Assembly (NCBI GenBank): GCA_903920865.1
Contig: CAIXNN010000024.1
Location: 1 to 32,685 of the forward strand
Direction: 5' to 3'
DNA: 32,685 nucleotides
Source of the DNA: an uncultured Actinomycetes bacterium
Lineage (GTDB): Bacteria; Actinomycetota; Actinomycetes; UBA12327
Below, in pieces: positions 25,370 through 32,685 of this stretch (position 1 is the stretch's first letter; each line of letters begins with the position of its first letter). The translations under genes were made by a program, and so were the position numbers. The notes beneath the pieces are model-generated. The model was not told where the DNA came from. It was given only the letters and a program-made list of their open reading frames with translations, and did no database searches.

Positions 25370-26946
25370 TGACTTCCTCAGGCAGCACAGGCTTCGATGT
25401 GATGCAGGGCCACCCTCGCCGCTGGCCAATTCTGGGTGTGATGGTTTTCAGTTTGTTGGTCGTTGTACTCGACAACAGCGTGCTCAATGTGGCCCTTCGT
25501 TCAATTCAACAAGAACTTCAAGCATCACAGTCTCAGCTTGAGTGGGCGGTGAACTCCTACACCTTGGTTTTTGCCGGATTGCTTTTCACTTGGGGCGTCT
25601 TGGGCGATCGTTATGGTCGCCGTCTGATCCTGGTGATGGGAATGATTTCATTTGGAATCACCTCAGCGCTGTGTGCCCATGCGGCCACTGCGAACCAACT
25701 CATCGGGTATCGCGCTCTGATGGGTGTTGCTGGCGCCTCCGTACTTCCGGTGACCCTGGCCATCGTCACGAACGTCTTCCCGCCTGCTGAGCGTGGCCGG
25801 GCGATTGGTGTTTGGGCTGGTTCAACAGGCTTGGGTGTAGCTCTTGGACCGATCGTGGGCGGCTTACTCCTCGAACACTTCTGGTGGGGTTCGGTTTTCC
25901 TCATCAATGTCCCGATCGCCATCGTCGCTGTAGTTGCTGTTCTGGTTCTGGTTCCGGAATCTAAAGATGCTCATCCGAGCAAGATTGACCCGCTGGGTGT
26001 CCTACTTTCGCTGGTTGGTGTCATCACGTTGGTCTTCGGGATCATTCGGGGTGGCAACCTCAACGACTGGTGGAACATTCAAGTCATCGGACCGATCGTG
26101 CTCGGTATCGTCTTGCTTGCAATCTTTGCTCTCTTTGAGCGCCGTAGTTCGCACCCGTCATTGGATGTCACGCTCTTTAGGGATGCCCGGTTCTCGGCCT
26201 CAACTGCAGCCATCACATTGGCCTTCTTTGCGCTGTTTGGTGCTGTCTTCTTCCTGTCCTTCTATCTTCAATACGTCAAGGACTATTCCCCACTTCAAGC
26301 TGGCCTGCGGTTGATTCCAACGGCACTTGGCTTGGTGATTTTTGCTCCCTTGAGCGAGCGCGGAGTTCGCCTCTGGGGCGCCCGGGTCGTCGTGGCAGTT
26401 GGCTTGTGCATCGTGGCCTTGAGTTTCTTTGGTAACCAACTCATTGAGGTCGAGACCCCGTACTGGCACTTGGCAATTTTGCAGGCAATGTTGGGAATGG
26501 GAATGGGGCTTACCGTCGCCCCAGCAACGACGTCCTTTATGTCTGCCTTGCCGCGTGATAAAGCCGGGACCGGTTCTGCGGTAACCAATGCATTCCGACA
26601 AATTGGTGGCGCACTAGGTGTGGCAATTTTGGGATCGGTTATTGCAAGTGTTTACCGAACCAACATTTCATCGTCCTTGAGTTCGCTGCCTCCTGAATTG
26701 CAAAAGACGGCAGGGGAATCCTTGGGTTCGACCTTGCAGGTTGTTGGCGCAGCTCCAGAATTGGAAAACCCAGATCTGATTGTCAACAATGCGCTCCATG
26801 CCTATGTTGATGCGCTCCATGCCGGAACATTGGTGGCTGCTGTGGCCGCCTTATGTGGTGCCGCGGTGGCGTTTAAATGGTTGCCGAAAAAGGGCGCTAA
26901 CCCAGTCCCTGAAGCCGGCGTGAGCCATGGTGCGGACTTCGCCTAA
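25369..26946 (+). CDS. MFS transporter, DHA2 (EmrB/QacA) family
   Basis: VLDNSVLNVALRSIQQEL, GVLGDRYGRRLILVMG, GVWAGSTGLGVALGPIVGGLLLEHFWWGSVFLINVPIA; GTG start overlapping the previous stop by 1 bp. Confidence 0.93.
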   Translation: MTSSGSTGFDVMQGHPRRWPILGVMVFSLLVVVLDNSVLNVALRSIQQELQASQSQLEWAVNSYTLVFAGLLFTWGVLGDRYGRRLILVMGMISFGITSALCAHAATANQLIGYRALMGVAGASVLPVTLAIVTNVFPPAERGRAIGVWAGSTGLGVALGPIVGGLLLEHFWWGSVFLINVPIAIVAVVAVLVLVPESKDAHPSKIDPLGVLLSLVGVITLVFGIIRGGNLNDWWNIQVIGPIVLGIVLLAIFALFERRSSHPSLDVTLFRDARFSASTAAITLAFFALFGAVFFLSFYLQYVKDYSPLQAGLRLIPTALGLVIFAPLSERGVRLWGARVVVAVGLCIVALSFFGNQLIEVETPYWHLAILQAMLGMGMGLTVAPATTSFMSALPRDKAGTGSAVTNAFRQIGGALGVAILGSVIASVYRTNISSSLSSLPPELQKTAGESLGSTLQVVGAAPELENPDLIVNNALHAYVDALHAGTLVAAVAALCGAAVAFKWLPKKGANPVPEAGVSHGADFA

Positions 26947-27034
26947 ACACACCTGACCAGCCTGCGTTGGTGATTTTGGTGTCGCGTATGCTTCAGCGGG
27001 TTCCCAACGGGCCTGTGTAAACAGGTACCCGTGA

Positions 27035-27107
27035 GCCCCCATCGTCTAGTGGTCTAGGACGCCGCCCTTTCAAGGCGGTAACACGGGTTCGAACCCCGTT
27101 GGGGGTA
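27035..27107 (+). tRNA. tRNA-Glu (anticodon TTC)
   Basis: GCCCCCATCGTCTAGTGGTCTAGGACGCCGCCCTTTCAAGGCGGTAACACGGGTTCGAACCCCGTTGGGGGTA. Confidence 0.96.
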
Positions 27108-27162
27108 CGCAAGAAGGACAGCGTTTCGGCGTTGTCTGGCCTTGGCAGATTCGTCTGCACTA

Positions 27163-27236
27163 GGCCCCGTAGCGCAGTTGGTTAGCGCGCCGCCCTGTCA
27201 CGGCGGAGGTCGCCGGTTCGAGCCCGGTCGGGGTCG
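27163..27236 (+). tRNA. tRNA-Asp (anticodon GTC)
   Basis: GGCCCCGTAGCGCAGTTGGTTAGCGCGCCGCCCTGTCACGGCGGAGGTCGCCGGTTCGAGCCCGGTCGGGGTCG. Confidence 0.96.
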
Positions 27237-27275
27237 CTCAGATTTATCCCCAGCCTGGCTGAGGGTGATCTGTTC

Positions 27276-27348
27276 GGTCAGGTAGCTCAGTTGGGAGAGC
27301 GACCGCCTGAAAAGCGGTAGGTCGGCGGATCGAACCCGCCCCTGACCA
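27276..27348 (+). tRNA. tRNA-Phe (anticodon GAA), CCA encoded at 27349-27351
   Basis: GGTCAGGTAGCTCAGTTGGGAGAGCGACCGCCTGAAAAGCGGTAGGTCGGCGGATCGAACCCGCCCCTGACCA. Confidence 0.96.
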
Positions 27349-27478
27349 CCAAAGTGTGACCTATCTCTAATCCGTCGAACCCCCTTTCTAGAGGGGGGAG
27401 TGCGCCTAAGTCGGCCTTACCCCCTAGGGTTCTAGTCAGGCACGAAGATGTGCCACAACCGTACTCAAGGAGAAGTCT

Positions 27479-27766
27479 GTGAACCGCAGTGAATTGGTGG
27501 CCGCTGTTGCCGCAAAGACCGGTCAGAGCGCCAAGGACGTTGACGCTGTCCTCAAGGGTTTTGCTGAAGTCGTCGCATCTGAACTGTCCTCGAGCAAGCA
27601 GGCCAAGATCAGCCTTCCCGGCTTCCTGACCTTCGAGACCGGTTTCCGCAACGCTCGTACCGCTCGTAACCCACAAACTGGTGCTGAGATCCAGGTTGCA
27701 GCCACCCACACCGCCAAGGTGTCAGCTGGCTCAACGCTCAAGGCAGCAGCTCAAAAGAACAACTAA
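27479..27766 (+). CDS. HU family DNA-binding protein
   Basis: GTG start after AAGGAG; MNRSELVAAVAAKTGQSAKDVDAVLKGFAEVV...ISLPGFLTFETGFRNARTARNPQTGAEIQV. Confidence 0.96.
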   Translation: MNRSELVAAVAAKTGQSAKDVDAVLKGFAEVVASELSSSKQAKISLPGFLTFETGFRNARTARNPQTGAEIQVAATHTAKVSAGSTLKAAAQKNN

Positions 27767-27834
27767 AACTAACTCGTTCTACCCAGCACTTTCCTCACGC
27801 GCCGTCATGGTGCCTACCGCTTGGCCTGGTCTAG

Positions 27835-28056
27835 CTAGTCCACAGCGTTAGGTTCATCCTTGGCGGCGCGTTGCTGTGGGATGCCCTCGAGGAGTTCGCG
27901 CACTTCAGATGCTCGATAGCGGCGATGCCCGCCCAGAGTTCGGATTGCCGAGATCTTCCCTGCTTTGGCCCATCGGGTCACGGTTTTGGGGTCAACCCTG
28001 AAAAGTGCGGCCACTTCGGCCGGTGTGAGCAAAGTTTCCGATTCGTCAGAACTCAT
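27835..28056 (-). CDS. bldC: BldC-type MerR-like helix-turn-helix transcriptional regulator
   Basis: LLTPAEVAALFRVDPKTVTRWAKAGKISAIRTLGGHRRYRASEVRELL; near DUF3073-purM-purF as usual in Actinobacteria. Start at 28056 preferred over 28101. Confidence 0.92.
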   Translation of the reverse strand: MSSDESETLLTPAEVAALFRVDPKTVTRWAKAGKISAIRTLGGHRRYRASEVRELLEGIPQQRAAKDEPNAVD

Positions 28057-28287
28057 CGACGAAAATCCCCCTAGTTTCCCCAGTAATCGAGCCTGACCCA
28101 TCTTGCCCTATTACGACCCAAGTTATGTGAGTTTGGGCGAAATCGCCGGCCTTGCCGGCTTTGACCTGGCCTAGCAGGTTTTGTGCACCGCCCTGAATGC
28201 GAACGCAGGCCTTTTGCCGGTAGCCTTGGATTAGTTCCCGTAGCGGCCCGTTAATAAGGCCCGAACAGCACATGAGGGGGTCGAGCC

Positions 28288-28521
28288 ATGGGGCGCGGCC
28301 GAGCCAAAGCCAAGCAAACCAAAGTTGCACGCCAGTTGAAGTACAGCTCAACTGGGACCGACTTAGATGCTTTGCAAGCTGAACTTTCCGGGTCTGCCAC
28401 TGGCACACCGGTATCGCAAGACTCTGAAGCTGAATCCACCGAGTATGACCAGTACGGTCAATATGGAGACGAAGATTCTGAGTCAGAAGATGATGAAACT
28501 GATCCTGCCACCGCTCAGTAG
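28288..28521 (+). CDS. DUF3073 family protein
   Basis: MGRGRAKAKQTKVARQLKYSSTGTDLDALQAEL with acidic C-terminal tail. Confidence 0.92.
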   Translation: MGRGRAKAKQTKVARQLKYSSTGTDLDALQAELSGSATGTPVSQDSEAESTEYDQYGQYGDEDSESEDDETDPATAQ

Positions 28522-28525
28522 TTCG

Positions 28526-29620
28526 TTACTTGGCGTAATCACCGATCAGCGTTACGGATCCGCCACCGCCACCTTTGGCTGGAGCATCTGAACTTTCATT
28601 ATTAATGCGCGTGCGAACCTCACCCACGATCCAGGAATTAACTCCACGTGAGTTCAAGGCGCGCAGGGTTGCATCAGCACTGCTGGCTGCAACAACTGCC
28701 ACCATGCCAATTCCCATGTTGAGAGTCTTTTCGAGTTCCAATCGGTCAACCTTGCCAAGTTCGCCGATAGTGGCAAATATTGCGGGTACCTGCCATGAGT
28801 TGCGCTGCAAGTCTGCATGCAAATCGGCAGGCAAAACTCGGGCCAAATTGGCGGCAAGGCCGCCGCCGGTTACATGGCTAAAGGCGTGGATGTCCAGGGA
28901 AGGATCACGAGCAATAGCCAAGCAATCCAAGGAATAAATCGTTGTTGGTTCGAGCAGTTCAGCACCCAGGCTCCGACCAAATTCGGGTACGGCGCGATCG
29001 AGCTTCCACTGAGCCATCGTGAAGAACACGTGCCGAGCCAATGAGTAGCCATTTGAGTGCAGACCACTTGAGGCCATTGCGATGACAACATCCCCAGCTT
29101 GAACCCTCTGGGGTCCCAAGATGTGATCCGCTTCAACAACACCGGTGCCGGCGCCGGCCAAATCGTACTCGTCTTCTTTAAGCAGACCTGGGTGTTCGGC
29201 AGTCTCGCCACCGATGAGTGCGCATCCTGCTTTCTGGCATCCAACTGCGATTCCGCTAACGATTGAGGCGATGCGCGCAGGAATGACTTTGCCAGTTGCG
29301 ATGTAGTCGGTCATAAAAAGCGGTTCCGCGCCACAGACCACGAGGTCATCAACGACCATGCCCACCAGGTCCATGCCGATGGTGTCATGAACGTCCATGG
29401 CTTGAGCGATCGCAACTTTGGTTCCCACACCGTCAGTAGAGGTGGCAAGTAGTGGCTTGGTGTAATTCTTCACAGCCGAAATATCAAACAATCCAGCAAA
29501 TCCGCCAAAATCTCCGACAACCTCTGGACGCTTTGTTGCCTTGATTGAAGCCTTCATCAGGGCTACGGCCAGTTCGCCTGCTTCAACATCAACGCCGGCA
29601 GCCGCGTAGGAAGACGTCAC
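28526..29620 (-). CDS. purM: Phosphoribosylformylglycinamidine cyclo-ligase
   Basis: SYAAAGVDVEAGELAV, STDGVGTKVAIAQ, MDLVGMVVDDLVVCGAEPLFMTDYIA, GGETAEHPG, VTGGGLAANLARVLP. Confidence 0.97.
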   Translation of the reverse strand: MTSSYAAAGVDVEAGELAVALMKASIKATKRPEVVGDFGGFAGLFDISAVKNYTKPLLATSTDGVGTKVAIAQAMDVHDTIGMDLVGMVVDDLVVCGAEPLFMTDYIATGKVIPARIASIVSGIAVGCQKAGCALIGGETAEHPGLLKEDEYDLAGAGTGVVEADHILGPQRVQAGDVVIAMASSGLHSNGYSLARHVFFTMAQWKLDRAVPEFGRSLGAELLEPTTIYSLDCLAIARDPSLDIHAFSHVTGGGLAANLARVLPADLHADLQRNSWQVPAIFATIGELGKVDRLELEKTLNMGIGMVAVVAASSADATLRALNSRGVNSWIVGEVRTRINNESSDAPAKGGGGGSVTLIGDYAK

Positions 29621-31155
29621 GGCCGACTCAGCGCATCTGCGGCCCCGCCGCCAGTACTTCCAACCACTGGTAGATCAACAAGAGTTTCTGCCGGTGCCTT
29701 GGACTGTAAGGCTGGTTCTGGAATCTCAACGGGGTAAACCCCATCAAAGCAGGCTCGGCACAGGTGATCCTTTTTGATGGTGGTGGCATCGATGAGTTCT
29801 TCTAGAGATACAAAGGCCAGTGAGTCAGCACCGATAGACGCTCGAATGTCATCAACGGTCAGGCCATTGGCGATCAGTTCAGCCCGGCTAGCAAAGTCAA
29901 TCCCATAAAAGCAGGGCCACTTGACCGGTGGAGAGGAAATTCTTACGTGAACCTCAGCGGCTCCTGCTTCGCGCAACATTCTCACCAGTGCACGTTGGGT
30001 GTTACCGCGCACTATGGAGTCATCAACGACCACCAGGCGCTTGCCTTCAATAACATCACGCAGGGGATTGAGCTTGAGTCGAATTCCGAGTTGGCGAATG
30101 GTTTGACTGGGTTGAATAAAGGTTCGACCGACGTAGGCATTCTTAACAAGACCCTGGGCATAAACAATGCCGCTTTCTTGTGAGTAGCCAATAGCTGCGG
30201 GAGTTCCTGATTCAGGAACCGGGATGACAAGGTCAGCATCGACGGGAGCTTCACGAGCTAAGCGACGACCAGTCTCAACGCGGGCTTCGTTGACTCCTAC
30301 GCCAGCGATTGTGGTGTCGGGGCGAGCAAGGTAAACGTATTCAAATAAGCAACCTTTGGGCTCAGGGGTTGCAAAGTGCTGTGATCGCAAGCCATCTTCA
30401 TCAATAGCGATGAGCTCGCCCGGTTCAATTTCGCGAACAAAACTTGCACCAACGATGTCCAGGGCCGCCGTCTCGCTGGCCACTACCCAACCGCGCTCAA
30501 GGCGACCGAGCACCATCGGACGGATGCCTTGCGGGTCGCGCGCGGCATACAAGGTGGATTCGTCCATGAAGACCAAACAGAACGCCCCGCGCAACTGCGG
30601 CAGGACCTCCATCGCGGAGGCTTCAAGGGACCGATCCGGATGAGAGGCCAGCAGCGCTGTGACCAAGTCGGTGTCGCTTGTTGATTGTGGAGTGGTGGAA
30701 AAACTTCCCGGGAAGTTCAATTCGCCGGTATTTCGACGTTGATTCAAAATCTTGGCAAGTTCGCCGGTGTTGGTTAAGTTTCCGTTGTGGCCAAGAGCGA
30801 TACTTCCGGTCGCGGTCGCGCGAAACGTCGGTTGTGCATTTTCCCAAACAGATGCACCCGTTGTGGAGTATCGCGTGTGGCCGATAGCCAAGTGACCGCT
30901 CAGCGATTCAAGTGCACCTTCGGTGAAGACCTGCGAGACCAAACCCATTTCTTTGTAAACCACGATGTGGCGACCATCCGAGACGGCCATACCTGCTGAT
31001 TCTTGACCGCGATGTTGTAATGCGTAAAGTCCGTAGAAAGTTAATTTGGCGACTTCTTCGCCAGGCGCCCACACTCCGAATACGCCACAAGCATCCTGCG
31101 GTCCCTTGTCGCCAGGGAGCAGATCGTGATTTAAAAGACCGTCGCCTTTAGGCAC
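29617..31155 (-). CDS. purF: Amidophosphoribosyltransferase
   Basis: DACGVFGVWAPGEEVAKLTFYGLYALQHRGQESAG, GHTRYSTTG, VVDDSIVRGNTQ PRPP motif. Confidence 0.98.
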   Translation of the reverse strand: MPKGDGLLNHDLLPGDKGPQDACGVFGVWAPGEEVAKLTFYGLYALQHRGQESAGMAVSDGRHIVVYKEMGLVSQVFTEGALESLSGHLAIGHTRYSTTGASVWENAQPTFRATATGSIALGHNGNLTNTGELAKILNQRRNTGELNFPGSFSTTPQSTSDTDLVTALLASHPDRSLEASAMEVLPQLRGAFCLVFMDESTLYAARDPQGIRPMVLGRLERGWVVASETAALDIVGASFVREIEPGELIAIDEDGLRSQHFATPEPKGCLFEYVYLARPDTTIAGVGVNEARVETGRRLAREAPVDADLVIPVPESGTPAAIGYSQESGIVYAQGLVKNAYVGRTFIQPSQTIRQLGIRLKLNPLRDVIEGKRLVVVDDSIVRGNTQRALVRMLREAGAAEVHVRISSPPVKWPCFYGIDFASRAELIANGLTVDDIRASIGADSLAFVSLEELIDATTIKKDHLCRACFDGVYPVEIPEPALQSKAPAETLVDLPVVGSTGGGAADALSRP

Positions 31156-31171
31156 TACTGAAGTCTATCGG

Positions 31172-32685
31172 TTAGCCCATCGGCATTGATGAGGCCGCCC
31201 GGCCCGCGTCGTCCATTCGAGATTTTTTTGCCGCCGGCTGGCCTGCGCCAATTGACTCGTTGGCTGAACCATGGTCGTCGTCCTTAGCCGACGGCATGGG
31301 AACAATGTGGCCATCGGTAAGGATGATGCCGTCCTCAAAGCGAGCTTCGATGGCACCGCCACCAAACTGTTGTTCGTAAAGGTCGGCGTAGACCCCGCCT
31401 GTAGCCAACAGCTCATCGTGCGAGCCATGTTCAACGATTTGGCCATCCTGGACGGCAAAAATCACATCGGCTGAGCGGATCGTCGAGAGCCGGTGAGCGA
31501 TCGCGATCGTGGTGCGATCCTTCATCAGGGGGCGAAGCGCTGCCTGGACGAGTCTCTCGTTGGTGGTATCTAGGGCGCTGGTGGCTTCGTCAAGGATGAG
31601 GATGCGTGGGTTCTTCAAGATCACCCGGGCAATGGATAGCCGCTGCTTTTCACCACCGCTGAGTCGATAGCCCCGCTCGCCAACCATCGTGTCGTAGCCA
31701 TTTTCAAAGGTCATGATTCGATCATGAATTTGGGCAGCACGGGCTGCAGCGATGACCTCTTCGTCAGTGGCTTCAGGGTTTGCGTAGCGCATGTTGTCAT
31801 TGATGGTGGCGTGGAATAGGTAGCTCTCTTGGGTCACGACTCCGATTGTCTGAGCAATCGATTTTTGGGTCAGGTCCCGAACATCATGACCATCAAGACG
31901 CACCGCACCTTCGGTGACTTCGTACAACCGGGGCACCAAATAAGAGATTGTGGTCTTGCCCGCCCCGCTTGGGCCGACGAAGGCGGCGAGCATGCCGGGT
32001 TCAATGGTGAAGTTGACACCCTTGAGCGCGTACACCGGCTCACCCTTTTTGGGTCGTGGGTCATAGGAGAAACGAACGGCATCAAATTCGATCCGACCCA
32101 AGGCGGGTTGGGGCAAATCAATGGCGTCATCTTTATCAACGATGTCAGCCTCAACATCGAGGTAGTCGAAGATGCGGTTGAACAGGGCTAGCGAGCTAGA
32201 AACTTCGGTTGTGCTTTGGAGTAGCTGGCCCAGCGGGAAGAACAACCGGGTTTGCAATCCGGTGAAGGCCAGAATTGTTCCGGCTGTGATAACAATTCCG
32301 CCTGTGTTGACGTATCCGGTGACGACAAACACTGCCACCGGAAGCACCGAGAAGAATGAAGAAACCACGATGAAGAAGCCACGGCCAACAATTTGTTGCT
32401 TGACCTGCAGGCGGGCCAGCACCGAGCTTTGAGTGCGGTACCCATCGGATGCACCGGCTTGTTGCCCATTGGACTTCGCCAACAGCACGCCAGACACGCT
32501 CAGGGACTCCTCGGTGATCGCCGACATATCGGCCAGCGAAACTTGAGTTGCAGCACTGACCCGGCGGCGATACTTACCCACCACAGAGGTCAGCCAAATA
32601 AAGACCGGCAAACTCACGATTGAGACGATTGTCAACTGCCACGAAAGAATGAGCATGGCAATCACGGTGGAAACTAAGACCACCA
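31172..32685 (-). CDS. ABC transporter with fused TM and ATPase domains (exporter type), 5' end outside the window
   Basis: GPSGAGKTT Walker A, LSGGEKQRLSIARV signature, ILILDEATSALD Walker B, TIAIAHRLSTI; N-terminal TM region truncated by window end. Confidence 0.92.
   Translation of the reverse strand, partial: VVLVSTVIAMLILSWQLTIVSIVSLPVFIWLTSVVGKYRRRVSAATQVSLADMSAITEESLSVSGVLLAKSNGQQAGASDGYRTQSSVLARLQVKQQIVGRGFFIVVSSFFSVLPVAVFVVTGYVNTGGIVITAGTILAFTGLQTRLFFPLGQLLQSTTEVSSSLALFNRIFDYLDVEADIVDKDDAIDLPQPALGRIEFDAVRFSYDPRPKKGEPVYALKGVNFTIEPGMLAAFVGPSGAGKTTISYLVPRLYEVTEGAVRLDGHDVRDLTQKSIAQTIGVVTQESYLFHATINDNMRYANPEATDEEVIAAARAAQIHDRIMTFENGYDTMVGERGYRLSGGEKQRLSIARVILKNPRILILDEATSALDTTNERLVQAALRPLMKDRTTIAIAHRLSTIRSADVIFAVQDGQIVEHGSHDELLATGGVYADLYEQQFGGGAIEARFEDGIILTDGHIVPMPSAKDDDHGSANESIGAGQPAAKKSRMDDAGRAASSMPMG

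Noticed and set aside
27035-27351. tRNA cluster as a possible mobile element integration site
   Set aside because: No integrase, direct repeat of a tRNA 3' end or foreign gene block nearby; the flanking genes are core actinobacterial genes.
27385-27403. CCCCCTTTCTAGAGGGGG inverted repeat after the tRNA cluster
   Set aside because: Plausibly an ordinary terminator following the tRNAs; no basis to treat it as novel.

Overview
32.7-kb window from a probable actinobacterial chromosome; the conserved bldC-DUF3073-purM-purF neighbourhood and the tRNA-Glu/Asp/Phe cluster support this. The main discovery candidate is a co-directional cluster at about 357-8058. It encodes: (i) a protein resembling plant red chlorophyll catabolite reductase (RCCR, ferredoxin-dependent bilin reductase superfamily); (ii) an alpha/beta hydrolase; (iii) a Rieske oxygenase of pheophorbide a oxygenase (PaO)-like type; (iv) two tandem, internally duplicated proteins that may be beta-barrels; (v) an SDR with motifs of the chlorophyll b reductases NYC1/NOL; (vi) an orphan membrane protein; (vii) an Asp/Glu racemase/arylmalonate decarboxylase-like protein that appears to lack both catalytic cysteines. 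Three plant chlorophyll-breakdown enzyme types side by side suggest a bacterial tetrapyrrole/chlorophyll catabolic system. Family calls come from motif recognition by eye and need profile searches. Convergent to this cluster is a Liv-type ABC transporter operon with unusual fusions (LivH-LivM-LivG in one protein, MFS-LivF in another) bracketed by two paralogous lipoprotein binding proteins. Next come a DUF916-like/WxL-like secreted protein locus, a Sua5/TsaC gene, tRNA-Lys, a FkbM methyltransferase, a VOC protein, an MFS exporter, three tRNAs, HU, bldC, DUF3073, purM, purF and a partial ABC exporter. No rRNA, CRISPR array, transposase or prophage was seen.
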